Shown here: piece after piece, positions 50,008 to 60,311 of the stretch
How positions within the stretch are numbered: the stretch's first letter is position 1
Layout of the letters: each line of letters starts with the position of its first letter
Source: Chryseobacterium geocarposphaerae
GTDB lineage: Bacteria > Bacteroidota > Bacteroidia > Flavobacteriales > Weeksellaceae
NCBI RefSeq assembly: GCF_002797535.1
Contig: NZ_PGFD01000004.1
Span: 133,431-197,430 of the forward strand
Direction: 5' to 3'
Length of the DNA stretch: 64,000 nucleotides
Notes under the pieces: model-generated
What the model saw: only the letters and a program-made list of their open reading frames with translations
Databases searched by the model: none
What the model was told of the DNA's origin: nothing
Made by a program: the position numbers and the translations under genes

Positions 50008-50658
50008 ATGAAAAAAGTAGCAGTAATCGGTGCAACCGGGTTTGTGGGAACACAAATCGTTAACGAATTAGCAAACAGAGGATACAAAGTAGAAGCTATT
50101 GTAAGAGATGCTTCTAAAGTTCAGCAAAACGAAAATGTATCAGCAAAAAGTGTTGATGTGAAGAATGTAGACGAACTGGCGGAAGCTTTAAAAGGTAATG
50201 ACGCCGTAATCAGTGCTTTTAACGCAGGATGGACGAATCCTAATCTTTACGATGATTTCTTAAACGGTTCCATAAATATTGAAAATGCAGTTGAAAAGTC
50301 CGGAGTAAAAAGATTTATTACAGTAGGAGGAGCAGGAAGTTTATTTATTGATGGAAATCAATTGGTAGACGGACCGGATTTCCCAGCCGAAATTAAGCCA
50401 GGAGCAACCGCAGCAAGAGATTATTTAAATAAAATTAAAGAAAATAAAACGTTAGACTGGACGTTCTTCAGTCCTGCTATTGAAATGCATCAGGGAACTG
50501 CAGGAGTAAGAACAGGAAAATACAGAACAGGTTTAGAAAATCCGGTTTTTGATGAAAACGGAAGAAGTGTATTGTCTGTAGAGGATGTTGCAGTAGCTTT
50601 GGTGGATGAATTGGAACAAAATAATCATATTCGTGAGCGTTTTACGGCGGGGTATTAA
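50008..50658 (+). CDS. NAD(P)H-binding Rossmann protein (NmrA/atypical SDR type)
   Basis: A 216 aa atypical SDR: IGATGFVGTQIVNELANRGY (Gly-rich loop, ~6-26), VDVKNVDELAEALKGNDAVISAF and TVGGAGSLF. No catalytic Tyr-xxx-Lys. Such proteins are often under redox-sensing HxlR or Rrf2 regulators, as here. Confidence 0.88.
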   Translation: MKKVAVIGATGFVGTQIVNELANRGYKVEAIVRDASKVQQNENVSAKSVDVKNVDELAEALKGNDAVISAFNAGWTNPNLYDDFLNGSINIENAVEKSGVKRFITVGGAGSLFIDGNQLVDGPDFPAEIKPGATAARDYLNKIKENKTLDWTFFSPAIEMHQGTAGVRTGKYRTGLENPVFDENGRSVLSVEDVAVALVDELEQNNHIRERFTAGY

Positions 50659-50800
50659 TTAATAATTCCTAAACTATCGTTTCGATCATTTCTGAATGAA
50701 GCAAAGTGAAATTAAGAGTTGGATAAAATATTACAATACAAAATGATGATATAATTCTGTCCAACGTTGGGAATACTTACAATTTTGTATATTTATAACA

Positions 50801-50830
50801 CAAAAAACCTCGCAAGTGCGAGGTTTTTCT
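50801..50830 (+). terminator. Bidirectional terminator
   Basis: Stem AAAACCTCGCA / TGCGAGGTTTT around AG, T-run on + and A-run for -, between the NAD(P)-binding gene and the minus-strand RHS region. Confidence 0.85.
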
Positions 50831-50879
50831 ATATTTATCCGCTCAAAGTCGGGAGACTTTGCGCAGCAGGGGGCTATTT

Positions 50880-51293
50880 TTATTTACTCTTAGCCCATTC
50901 CGGAAGCTCCTTCCAGCCTTCTGACGGAGCAACCTTAATGCTATCCGGTACAGGAATGTTAGGATAAATGGTAGAGAAAGAATGATCTTCCAATGAAAAC
51001 TGTACCAAATATCTTGCAGGGATTTTAACTTCCGGATCTAATGCGTAAATATTGGTAGCTTCATAATTTTCACCTTTTACATTATAATTATACTCTATTC
51101 TTTTATAAGATATTATCGGCCAATACATTTTTGTAGCATAAGCAATAGTGTAGTTTCCTTTTTTTATCGGAGACTGCTTAATATATATATACCATAATAA
51201 TGGAGAAATCAAAATAAAAAGAAATACAATATTCCATTTGGATTCTTTTACACAAAGATAATAGTGGATCCTTCCTAAAAGCTTCTTCATCAT
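50880..51293 (-). CDS. Membrane protein after RHS remnant, possible immunity protein
   Basis: A 137 aa protein with one membrane segment (~23-40, [16 protein letters not shown]) and a beta-rich outer domain. It starts 4 nt inside the end of the RHS remnant, the usual place of an immunity gene for an RHS toxin tip. No family recognised. Confidence 0.6.
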   Translation of the reverse strand: MMKKLLGRIHYYLCVKESKWNIVFLFILISPLLWYIYIKQSPIKKGNYTIAYATKMYWPIISYKRIEYNYNVKGENYEATNIYALDPEVKIPARYLVQFSLEDHSFSTIYPNIPVPDSIKVAPSEGWKELPEWAKSK

Positions 51294-52770
51294 GGCACTT
51301 TATTTTGAAGGGTTGCTCTGGTATAATCAGGGGTATTCATCAATACATTAGCAACCGCTGTTCCTGCAGTCTGTCCAAAGCTTGAAGTGGTACGCATATA
51401 AGAACCAATCACGGTACTTTTAAATGACGATGAACTCGTAATCTTATTTACTGCGGCTCCTCCTACAATACTCAGCCCTGCCTGGGTTACATAGGTCTGA
51501 GCAGATACACCACCTGTGAAGACTGATTTACTATCAGCAGCATTTAGATTAACAGCTGTTGAAACAACAGCATTCCCAATATAGCTCATTCCTGCACCTG
51601 CTAACAGAGACTGAGTTACATTCACATTACTTAAAGCTTTGCCTAAGTTTCCTCCGTTGGTAGAGAAGTTAGCTGCTGTCTGCACAGAGGCATCTGTTAA
51701 AAATCTTCCTCCAACAGCCGTGGCTGTCATTTCACCAGAGAACGCAAACCCACCAACTCCTCCGGTAGCAAGAGCAACAGGAACGCCTATAAATAAAGCT
51801 TTTTCAACACCTTCCAATTGCTTGCAAGCATTACAATTGTTAATTGCTGCACCTAATCTTTCACGATTAACATCAGTAAAATCTTCAGACCAATTTCCTT
51901 CAGTTTTTAATGTTACTTCAGATCCAGATATAGATTTATAAGTATTATTAGTAACACCATCAGAATAACTATCGTAACCAGCAGCGGCGGCTTGCGAGGC
52001 ACTTTTTATCTTGTCCTCCCAATGCCATTGTGTACTTCCATTAGCATCAGTTTTTCCAACCCAGTCCGTTCCTTGCCTTCCATCAGGATCAATAAACCGA
52101 ATCGGATTATTAAACGCATAATTATATGGAGAGTGTCTTCTCATTTTCTCCGCCAGCGGATCTACTACACCCCATCTTCCAATATCCGGCATATAGAATC
52201 TTGCGCCATAATCATACATCCCCGTCTCCTGCAATTCCTTACCATTGTACTTGTACTGATAAGCATTTTGTGTTGTTGCCGTATAATTATGTAACATTCC
52301 AAATGGGTAATAATTGTTAACTTCCACAATCTCTCCCGGTTTCCAAACCGTGGTACAACCAAATTTTCCGATACACTGGGTCACTGAATACTGTCGCGGC
52401 TGTATAACTCCATCTTTATTATTATCAGTATAACTCAATCTTATATTGCCTAAATGATCCGTAAAATTATAGACATACTGATTGAGCAAGGCATCATAAT
52501 AACCTTCCGCAGTAGGAATAATTCTTAGTTTCAGTTCCGGGACTTCATTAGGATCGGAATAAATGTCCCTTCGCCGTTCCAGGATTCTATTAAAAACGTG
52601 GATTTGTACTGGAACCCATCCAGATAATCGGTTTCTATATCTCCAAAGAGCTTTTTTACTTTGCTTCCATCAGCTCTGTAGGTATACTGGGTTACCTTAG
52701 AGTCCTGGGTAATCTGCCTGGGTAAATTAAATAATTATACTGAATGGAAGAAATACCTTTATCCAAATGA
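51290..52770 (-). pseudogene. RHS-repeat protein remnant with C-terminal tip
   Basis: The intact part (51290-52489 and its extension to ~52590) carries the end of an RHS core: [27 protein letters not shown], and a variable Gly/Ala-rich tip (~from residue 135) of unknown activity. Upstream, recognisable RHS pieces ([26 protein letters not shown]) are in other frames with stops, showing at least two frameshifts and lost N-terminus. Homologous to the intact protein at 53596-57081, so likely an orphan tip left after recombination. Confidence 0.7.
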
Positions 52771-52969
52771 TCGGTATATTATTATTTCCCAAATCATCCA
52801 TCACTAACTCTGATACACCAGGATGATCTTCAATCATTTACCTATGCTTTTTTCTTCAAAAATAAACGAGAGCAGGTATTACCTACCCTTGTTTTAAGAT
52901 TATCATTTTTAATAGTTACTGAAAATCAATGATTTAATTTTCAAAAAAGGCTCATCACTAACTCTGAAA

Positions 52970-53036
52970 CACTACCAACTCTTGTCCTTGGTACTTATAT
53001 TGGTACGGATTCTTAGTTGTACACTAAAATTATATA
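52970..53036 (-). pseudogene. Short RHS-core fragment
   Basis: The minus strand encodes TTKNPYQYKYQGQEL, matching the [12 protein letters not shown] part of the RHS core, then stops. The stretch 52771-52969 shows no clear gene. Confidence 0.5.
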
Positions 53037-53621
53037 CTATTTAACAAATGACAGATTGTATTGGCTAAAAAAATCTAATATTTTCCTATATGGTTCTAGT
53101 TTCGCTAAATCAGCGTCACTTAAATTATCAGACAAAGAATCATAATAATAACTAAATATTTTTTTATCTTTTTTTATTAAACTAAAATAATTATAACATC
53201 CAAAACACATTCCACAATTTTTATACATTCCAACATTTTCAAAATTCTTAAATAATATTTCAAAATCTGAATTGTTTATGTTCATTTCTTTTTGAGTAAT
53301 TATTTTATTATTAGAAACTTCAATATAGAACCATTTATTGTCTTTATTATAGATTCTTTTAAAGATGATGTCAATTTCTCCCGATTTTGATTTATATAAA
53401 ATAATATCATATTTATTATTTCTATCATAAAATTCTTTTAATTGATTCTTTAATATTTCATTATTTCCTACATCTAATATCATTTCTTTATTAGAAGTTG
53501 CCAATACACATTTTTTATCACTCGAAATAGCTACTTGGCTTTTACAACTTGTATAAAATAATAAAATAATAAAATAAGCAATGCTAATGATGGCATTATT
53601 TTTTCTTCTTATAATAATCAT
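53037..53621 (-). CDS. Putative immunity lipoprotein for RHS metallopeptidase
   Basis: A 194 aa AT-rich protein with an N-terminal signal and lipobox YTSC (Cys ~26). No named domain; a CGMCFGCYNY motif holds three cysteines. Its start overlaps the end of the RHS protein by 26 nt on the same strand, typical for a cognate immunity gene. Confidence 0.62.
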   Translation of the reverse strand: MIIIRRKNNAIISIAYFIILLFYTSCKSQVAISSDKKCVLATSNKEMILDVGNNEILKNQLKEFYDRNNKYDIILYKSKSGEIDIIFKRIYNKDNKWFYIEVSNNKIITQKEMNINNSDFEILFKNFENVGMYKNCGMCFGCYNYFSLIKKDKKIFSYYYDSLSDNLSDADLAKLEPYRKILDFFSQYNLSFVK

Positions 53622-56600
53622 ATCCTGGTTTTATTACATTTAAATTTACTGTTCCTTGTTTTATTTTTCCTGTAAAAGGGTCTAAAGTAACATTTGGTGC
53701 GTTTTCAAATGTTTGTCTTAAGAGAATTTTAGTTCCTGTTGGGTCAATTTGAGCTCTAATTACATTCTCAATATGTGAAACTTCTTTCTCTTCCGTTTGT
53801 CTTACGTTAGCAGCATGTTGTAATGACTTGAAAAAATAATTGGGATCAGAAATATTCCCTTCATAGTCTCCTTCTACTTTTCCTTGATCAAATCTAAAAG
53901 CATGTCCTTCTTCATGACCTATCCCAACTATATTAGTTCCTAAATCAACACCTTGAGAAGTTGTTTTATTTAAATCTATATAAATATCTGTTCCTCCTCC
54001 AGTTTCAGTATTATATCCATTCTTAGGTTCAGTTATATTTGAAATAAGATTTCCTTCTGAATCCTTTTGGTTAAGGTGTATAGTATGAACATTCTTAGAT
54101 TTAACTAATGTATTCCAATTATTTCTTGCTTCTTCAGAACTTCTATTTAATTCTCTTTGAGATCTTTTGAACTCCCGTCTCAATTCTCTGTTTTCTTTTT
54201 TAGATTTATTTGGATCATCAGCGTATTCAATCTTCATCCCATCAGGATCAATAAATCTGATTGGATTGTTCACAGCATAATTATAAGTAGAATGTCTTCT
54301 ATATTGTTCCGTGAGTGGATCAACAACACCCCATCTTCCTAAATCAGGCATATAAAATCTCGCTCCATAATCATACATCCCAGTCTCTTGCAACTCCTTT
54401 CCGTTGTACTTATACTGATAGGCATTTTGAGTCGTTGTAGTGTAGTTGTGCAACAATCCAAATGGGTAATAATTATTAATCTCTACAATTTCTCCAGGTT
54501 TCCAATAATCAATACAGTTGGGCATATTCAGTGGATCAAACGGCCCATCGCATTGTTGTACCATATAGCTTCTTGGCTGTATTATCCCGTCTTTGCTTGT
54601 ATCTGTGTAACTTAATCTCACGTTTCCTAAATGATCAGTGTAATTGTAAATATACGAATTCGTCGTAAAATCATAATAACCTTCAGAAGTCGGAACAAAC
54701 TGTAATCCCATAGGAGTTACCGGAGGAAACGAACCGGTATAAAAACTATACTGAAAACCATCTAAATATACTGTTGTTCTTATTTCTCCATTGAATGAAA
54801 CAGTCTTTGATACTTTTGTTCCATCTGCTCTGTAGATATTGGCATAAGTCTTTACGAGCTTGGTCCCTGTGCTAGTCATCTTATTCGGTAGATTCAACAG
54901 ATTGTATTGTATTAATCCTAGCTGTTTGTCTCTATGACTGATCATATTTCCATTATCATCGTAGGTAATGGTATTGTGAGCTGACAAATAAGGATAGCCA
55001 TTGCTGGCTCCGATCTGTTCTTCAGTAACTTTGGTAAGCCTGTTTCCAGTATAATCATATTTCAGATTGTCAATCAACAATGCTGTGGGAGAGTTCGCCG
55101 TTAATTCTGCTGATCTCTTGAGTCTACTGATGTTTCCGTTCAGGTCATAGTCTATTTTTTCAAAGTATTCCTGGGCAGAAGGATTGGTGTCCTTCTGGTA
55201 AAAGCCTGCCTGCAGCCTGTTCAGTCCATCATACACATAACCGTATCTTTTTAAGGGTTCGTTCTCTTCGGTCAGGGTTTTCCAAGATACTTCTGCAATA
55301 TTCCCATTGTATCTGGGTTTTACTTCGAGATTTGAAAAGTCTGCATTAGGAAATGGTAAGCCCTGAACCTGGTTGTAATTGATCTTATACCCAAAAAGGT
55401 CTGTTCCTAGGTTATCAGGGTCATTGATCTGGGTCATCCAGCCCCGGATGTTGTAAGTGTAATTAACATCCTGAAGTCCGGTTCCCAGAGACGATCCTCC
55501 CACTTTCTTAGTGGTCAGCTGGGAGAGTTCGTTGTAGTCATTCTGCGCTAAGATCTCTTCAGGGTTTGAGTCTACTTTATGTTTGTGGACTTTCAGTCTG
55601 TTTTGATTGTCGTATTCAAAGCTTTCGGTGATTACTCGCTCGGTATCGGTAGAGAGTCTTTTATGATACGTAACGCTCTGCTTCGCCAGTCCTGCAAAGT
55701 CTAGTTCTGATTCTGTTCGGGTATAGCCTCCCAAATGGTTGATGGAATAGCTTCCGATTACTCGTCCTTTCAGATCATAGTAGCTATAGTTCTTCGTCCA
55801 GTTATCATCTTCTATATTTTTTACGAGACTTACTACGGGAAGGCTTTGGGTGCTTCTTCCTTCTACATCGGGGGCATCTGCTAAAACAGGGCTCCCCAAA
55901 ATATCCGTCGGAAAAGCAGGGTTGAAGCTGTAACGGGGGTAAGTATCATAATAGTTGATACTTAACAATTCAAAATTGCTGGTAGGATAAGCGGTGCTAT
56001 TGGTGTAATAAACATTCATGCCACTGGCACTAAAACCTGAAACAGCTCTTGTTTCAATGTTTGATCCCATGGATTCCACCGCTGCTACCTGCTGCACTCT
56101 TCCCGGTGGACTATTTAAAATCCCTGTATAGATGGGTCTGGAATACTGGTCATATTTTGTGAATAACCATTTCCCCTGAGCATTCAAATTAGCATCCTGG
56201 GTCAGGACCAGCCTATCCGCTTTGTCATACACCATGTATTCCCAGCCTTTACCGGGAAGCCTTTTTTCTACCAACCGGTTTCTGTCATCATATTTGTACT
56301 GGTAGCAAAGGTTGTTAAGCGTAGTATCGTCCACAGCATTGGCGGCTACAGCCAAAGGAGGAATCACATAGGCTAACTGATCATAATTATTGTAGACATA
56401 ATAAGTGTCGGCACTGTCGGTGGCATTGAGCATCTTTCTTACCAATACTACCTGCCCTTTCCCGTTTTTAAATTCTATGGTGCTGTTTCCGTCTTCATCG
56501 GTCACTGTATTTTTATACAGCTGATTGGCTCCGTAGCCTGTAGCAGAAAGCGTGATGGAAGAGGTAAATGCTGCATAATCGAAGGTAGCAACATATTTCT

Positions 56601-57081
56601 TTACTTCTCCGTCGATATTGGCATCATATCCAAATTGTACGGGTTTATTATCCCATGCGTTGCCAACCTGCTTTTGACTTAGAATTCTATCCAATGGAGA
56701 GTTTTCCAATTGTTTTTCCGCATAGATCTTTTCGGAGCCGTAAGGCGTGGCTGGAGCATTGGCTAATGGATCTGCGTAAATTCCTCCGTTCTGGGTTCCA
56801 GTTTGAGGAACGGGAAGATAATCTAAGGTCTGTCTCCCGAACTGGTCATAGACTATTTTAGTAACAACATCCTTGTTTAATGGGGATGCTTTTATATTAA
56901 TTACCTGCTTTGGTCTCCCTAGCCCGTCAAAATACTGCACAGATTCTGAAGTTTTTGTTGCCGTGCTTCCGCTATAATCAAGATAGGTCTTAGTGTAGAT
57001 GTAATTTTCTGTCGTGCTTAATTGTGCATGTGCAACCCCTGTAACAAATAACGCACTTATAGGAATTATGAATTTTTTCAT
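53596..57081 (-). CDS. DUF6443/RHS-core protein with metallopeptidase toxin tip
   Basis: A 1161 aa exported protein: signal peptide (~1-19), DUF6443 region (~20-150, YFDGLGRPKQVINIKA, YDQFGRQTLDYLP), YD repeats, RHS-associated core (~830-930, [24 protein letters not shown], split by class, ending FIDPDGM), then a ~220 aa tip. The tip has GHEEGHAFRF, an HExxH zincin motif, with E-N helices downstream (EKEVSHIENVIR) as third-ligand candidates, i.e. a metallopeptidase effector. The cognate immunity gene overlaps its end. Confidence 0.85.
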   Translation of the reverse strand: MKKFIIPISALFVTGVAHAQLSTTENYIYTKTYLDYSGSTATKTSESVQYFDGLGRPKQVINIKASPLNKDVVTKIVYDQFGRQTLDYLPVPQTGTQNGGIYADPLANAPATPYGSEKIYAEKQLENSPLDRILSQKQVGNAWDNKPVQFGYDANIDGEVKKYVATFDYAAFTSSITLSATGYGANQLYKNTVTDEDGNSTIEFKNGKGQVVLVRKMLNATDSADTYYVYNNYDQLAYVIPPLAVAANAVDDTTLNNLCYQYKYDDRNRLVEKRLPGKGWEYMVYDKADRLVLTQDANLNAQGKWLFTKYDQYSRPIYTGILNSPPGRVQQVAAVESMGSNIETRAVSGFSASGMNVYYTNSTAYPTSNFELLSINYYDTYPRYSFNPAFPTDILGSPVLADAPDVEGRSTQSLPVVSLVKNIEDDNWTKNYSYYDLKGRVIGSYSINHLGGYTRTESELDFAGLAKQSVTYHKRLSTDTERVITESFEYDNQNRLKVHKHKVDSNPEEILAQNDYNELSQLTTKKVGGSSLGTGLQDVNYTYNIRGWMTQINDPDNLGTDLFGYKINYNQVQGLPFPNADFSNLEVKPRYNGNIAEVSWKTLTEENEPLKRYGYVYDGLNRLQAGFYQKDTNPSAQEYFEKIDYDLNGNISRLKRSAELTANSPTALLIDNLKYDYTGNRLTKVTEEQIGASNGYPYLSAHNTITYDDNGNMISHRDKQLGLIQYNLLNLPNKMTSTGTKLVKTYANIYRADGTKVSKTVSFNGEIRTTVYLDGFQYSFYTGSFPPVTPMGLQFVPTSEGYYDFTTNSYIYNYTDHLGNVRLSYTDTSKDGIIQPRSYMVQQCDGPFDPLNMPNCIDYWKPGEIVEINNYYPFGLLHNYTTTTQNAYQYKYNGKELQETGMYDYGARFYMPDLGRWGVVDPLTEQYRRHSTYNYAVNNPIRFIDPDGMKIEYADDPNKSKKENRELRREFKRSQRELNRSSEEARNNWNTLVKSKNVHTIHLNQKDSEGNLISNITEPKNGYNTETGGGTDIYIDLNKTTSQGVDLGTNIVGIGHEEGHAFRFDQGKVEGDYEGNISDPNYFFKSLQHAANVRQTEEKEVSHIENVIRAQIDPTGTKILLRQTFENAPNVTLDPFTGKIKQGTVNLNVIKPGYDYYKKKK

Positions 57082-57088
57082 CGTAATA

Positions 57089-60000
57089 TTAGTTTTTGTA
57101 ATTATACTGGTATTCTTTCAATAGTTTACCAGTCTGGTTCTGTTCTCTTACTTCTTTTAATCTGTTGGCTGAGTCATAGATATATACTTCCCTGATTCCC
57201 GATGCTGGAGTGATACTTCTTACACCAGTTAATGGATCATAAGTGAACGTCGTAATTTGATAGGCTGATAAACTTGGATCATTCCTGAAATTATTCAATA
57301 CAGATAAAAATGCAGTTTCATCATTATTAATTGTAGCTAACGCATCCGTATCGGATGCAGAAACAATCGAAGAAATCAATGCCTGGTTAATATCTGATAG
57401 TTTTGCTCCTTCAATCTTGGCAATAGGCTGAGTTTGATTATATCCCCAGATAATCGTTGTAGAAACGCCATTCTTTGTCGTATACTGTTGTACATTACCT
57501 TTTAAATCATACTTATCATAAGTTACCTCGATTGAACCTGTTGTCGGATTTTGCAGGCTATACGAAAGAATAGAAGTAGGCAGCACTAAATTTCCTGTTT
57601 GAGAGGTAGGAACTGATGTTGGATAAATAGTCTCAGTTTTTGACAAGATACTGGTAATCCCATTAACTGTTTGTGTTTTTGCGGTTTCTAATGGGATTCC
57701 TACCATATTCCTTTCAATCATTAACTGATTACCCTTTTCATAGGAATATTGATAATTGGTCTCACTGACAATTCCTTCTGGTAGCGTTACTTTTTCTTTG
57801 CTCATCTGGAAGTGAGACGGGTTTTCATAGAAATATTCGGTCTGGGTTAACACCGGATGGGTACCATTAAGATCATATTTTGTGCTCTTTTTGGATGATA
57901 AGTAATTAAATTCACTTTGAGTCTGATAACTGTTTACAGCATAAAAAGTAGTTGATAAATTTCCGTTATTGCCCGGAACGCTCTGGTCATAAAACTCACT
58001 TTTTTTCGCTACAAAATTATCAAAGCTTTTATCATATAATGGTTTACGGGAATAAGTATATTCATCAGAAGAAAGTGTAATAAAATTATTTCCATTTTTC
58101 CTTATACTTCGATTTTTAAGTTCATGGCCTGCAAGAAAAGTATTAGAAAATGAAACTCCCCTTATCATATTACCACAAATATATGCGGGCAATCCATCCT
58201 GAGAACCATAAAACTGATGAACAATTCCCCCCTTTTCAAAGTTCTCACCAAAACCTTCAATAACAGTTGGATACATGATAGAATAACCATCCAATGAAAA
58301 CATACTGTTTTTGACATTGGAAAACATTGTTAACTTTTGTAAATTCCCCTCTATAAATTGATCCACATTCCTCGCAAAATCGGGATGAATGGTCGATGGA
58401 ATTCCAGTCGTCTTATCCATTGTTTCTAACTCACTGTAATAATATTTCTTTATTTCCGTATTCCCATTGTTATCATAATCAAGCGTCTTTTGGACTCTTA
58501 CTCCCCCTGCCGGATCATTAATAGTAATGTTATATGGAGCCGGAAGAATATTGATAAAAGCGTTGGCTCCCAGACATGGCCTTGAGAGTTTGATCTGAAT
58601 CTTATAATTAACTCCGGCCTGTAAATCTGCAGTAGTATCTGAAGGTCCGCTTGTTGTAAAGTATTTTACCGTAGCCCCTGTATCAGCATTTAAAACATAT
58701 ACGATAACCTGAGGGGGGTGCACGGGATCGTCGGCTCCACATTCACGCCAAGCTACAGCATATAATTTAGCGGTAGTATTTGATGCGACAGTAAAAACAG
58801 AGGAATTGGCAATTGTGCTATAACCAACAGATTCTGCAATTGAAACATCTGATATTGTAGTTTCCCCGGGAGTTATTGTCTTATCTCTACGAATGGTATT
58901 GGATTCATAAATAAATTCAGTTCTTCCTTTTGTGGGATAGTATATATTTTTCAGCATGCCATTTCCTGTGTAGGGGAAATTTGGGGTACGGTTTGAAGAT
59001 ATATATTTAAAAGCCTGGAAAACATAATCATTATTTCCTGTTGGATTACTATTGATCAGATTATTGTAAATAATATTGCTATTATTGGCATTATTCAAAT
59101 AGCCATAAATATCCTTGGCAAAGGAATGTCTTGGAGCTAATTGATCTGGGGAATAATAATCAAAAGCGTATTTTGTAACAATTTCTGTATTATTAGGTTC
59201 AAGTTCTTTTACATTCTTCAAAAAAATATGTTTCTCATTTGAATTTGTATAAGAATTCGTCCACTCCAACTTATCTGAAGGAGGCAAATATGCATCGTAA
59301 TTGAAAACATACTTTTTTAATAAATTGGTCGCATTATGGTAAATCTCCATTGAAATAAGCTGCTTAGACTCATTTGAATTGGAATCAATTTTCTGATAAT
59401 TAAATTGGATTTTTTTATCATTTACTATGATCTCCTGTAAAAAGGAAGCATCATGACGCAATTCATTATAACAAGGTGGTTGGAGTACGGCATTTGAAAA
59501 AACTCCTCCTGCATTAATAGCTGCATAAGCTGTCTGATAATAGGATTGGTTGTATTGGAAAGTTTCATGCGAATAGTTAAATAAAGCTTCCTGCCCCTGA
59601 TTGGTTACTATTTTCGTAAGATACCACGCCGTATCATTGATAACAGGTGGCTGAACTGCTCCACAATGGCTTCTGTTAAATGAGCTTTCTACAGAATTTC
59701 CTCCTCCGAAATAATATTCAGTCCCATCAATATCGGTTATTTTAAACTTGGGAGTAGCATTATTTGGAGCTGCTAGTTTTTCAATTTTTAAACTCGAGGG
59801 GGTTGTCTGAATAATAGTATTACCGTCAAAGAAGAATTTACCTGAGTTTCCTAAAAAGGAAAAACTAAAAGTATCCTTTTCCGTATCTACACTTCCCGAA
59901 GCAATAGTTGCTGCTTCAAAACTGTTACTATTACAAAGGTCTGAAGTGTCAACTTGATGGAAGGGATATACCAAATCATCCATATCATTGATTTGTCTTG

Positions 60001-60301
60001 AGATTATCCCTCCAACAATTAAATTCCAATCAATACCCAGCTGTTTGGCAACTCCATCTACCTGGACTCCACTCGAATTATAAGTTATATTAATAGGAAT
60101 TTCTATTCCGGATTCTTTTAATGTATAAATACTTAGGTTAACATTGGGAGTTCCTGTGAACATACCAACAGGAACATTTCCATATCTTCCTAATTCTGTG
60201 GCTTGAGGAGATGATGGGATTATTTTGGGTAAAAAATCTTCATCTTGTGCAAAATACATCTGCATAGCTATTAGCCCAATAGCTATAAATATTTTCTTCA
60301 T
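57089..60301 (-). CDS. Giant YD/RHS-type surface protein, copy 1
   Basis: A 1070 aa protein with a signal peptide (~1-18), a conserved PSPQATELGRYGNVPVGMFTGTPNV start (split by class), long beta-rich YD-like repeats, and a C-terminus GIREVYIYDSANRLKEVREQ. No toxin tip. It lies 7 nt before the RHS effector gene and is a close paralogue of the next gene upstream. Such proteins probably form the N-terminal shell partner of the RHS effector. Confidence 0.82.
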   Translation of the reverse strand: MKKIFIAIGLIAMQMYFAQDEDFLPKIIPSSPQATELGRYGNVPVGMFTGTPNVNLSIYTLKESGIEIPINITYNSSGVQVDGVAKQLGIDWNLIVGGIISRQINDMDDLVYPFHQVDTSDLCNSNSFEAATIASGSVDTEKDTFSFSFLGNSGKFFFDGNTIIQTTPSSLKIEKLAAPNNATPKFKITDIDGTEYYFGGGNSVESSFNRSHCGAVQPPVINDTAWYLTKIVTNQGQEALFNYSHETFQYNQSYYQTAYAAINAGGVFSNAVLQPPCYNELRHDASFLQEIIVNDKKIQFNYQKIDSNSNESKQLISMEIYHNATNLLKKYVFNYDAYLPPSDKLEWTNSYTNSNEKHIFLKNVKELEPNNTEIVTKYAFDYYSPDQLAPRHSFAKDIYGYLNNANNSNIIYNNLINSNPTGNNDYVFQAFKYISSNRTPNFPYTGNGMLKNIYYPTKGRTEFIYESNTIRRDKTITPGETTISDVSIAESVGYSTIANSSVFTVASNTTAKLYAVAWRECGADDPVHPPQVIVYVLNADTGATVKYFTTSGPSDTTADLQAGVNYKIQIKLSRPCLGANAFINILPAPYNITINDPAGGVRVQKTLDYDNNGNTEIKKYYYSELETMDKTTGIPSTIHPDFARNVDQFIEGNLQKLTMFSNVKNSMFSLDGYSIMYPTVIEGFGENFEKGGIVHQFYGSQDGLPAYICGNMIRGVSFSNTFLAGHELKNRSIRKNGNNFITLSSDEYTYSRKPLYDKSFDNFVAKKSEFYDQSVPGNNGNLSTTFYAVNSYQTQSEFNYLSSKKSTKYDLNGTHPVLTQTEYFYENPSHFQMSKEKVTLPEGIVSETNYQYSYEKGNQLMIERNMVGIPLETAKTQTVNGITSILSKTETIYPTSVPTSQTGNLVLPTSILSYSLQNPTTGSIEVTYDKYDLKGNVQQYTTKNGVSTTIIWGYNQTQPIAKIEGAKLSDINQALISSIVSASDTDALATINNDETAFLSVLNNFRNDPSLSAYQITTFTYDPLTGVRSITPASGIREVYIYDSANRLKEVREQNQTGKLLKEYQYNYKN

Positions 60302-60311
60302 GTGATTAGTA

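Noticed and set aside
50767..50967. Plus-strand open frame of 66 codons near the end of the NAD(P)-binding gene
   Set aside because: It crosses a strong bidirectional terminator and the end of the minus-strand gene; no ribosome-binding or protein features.
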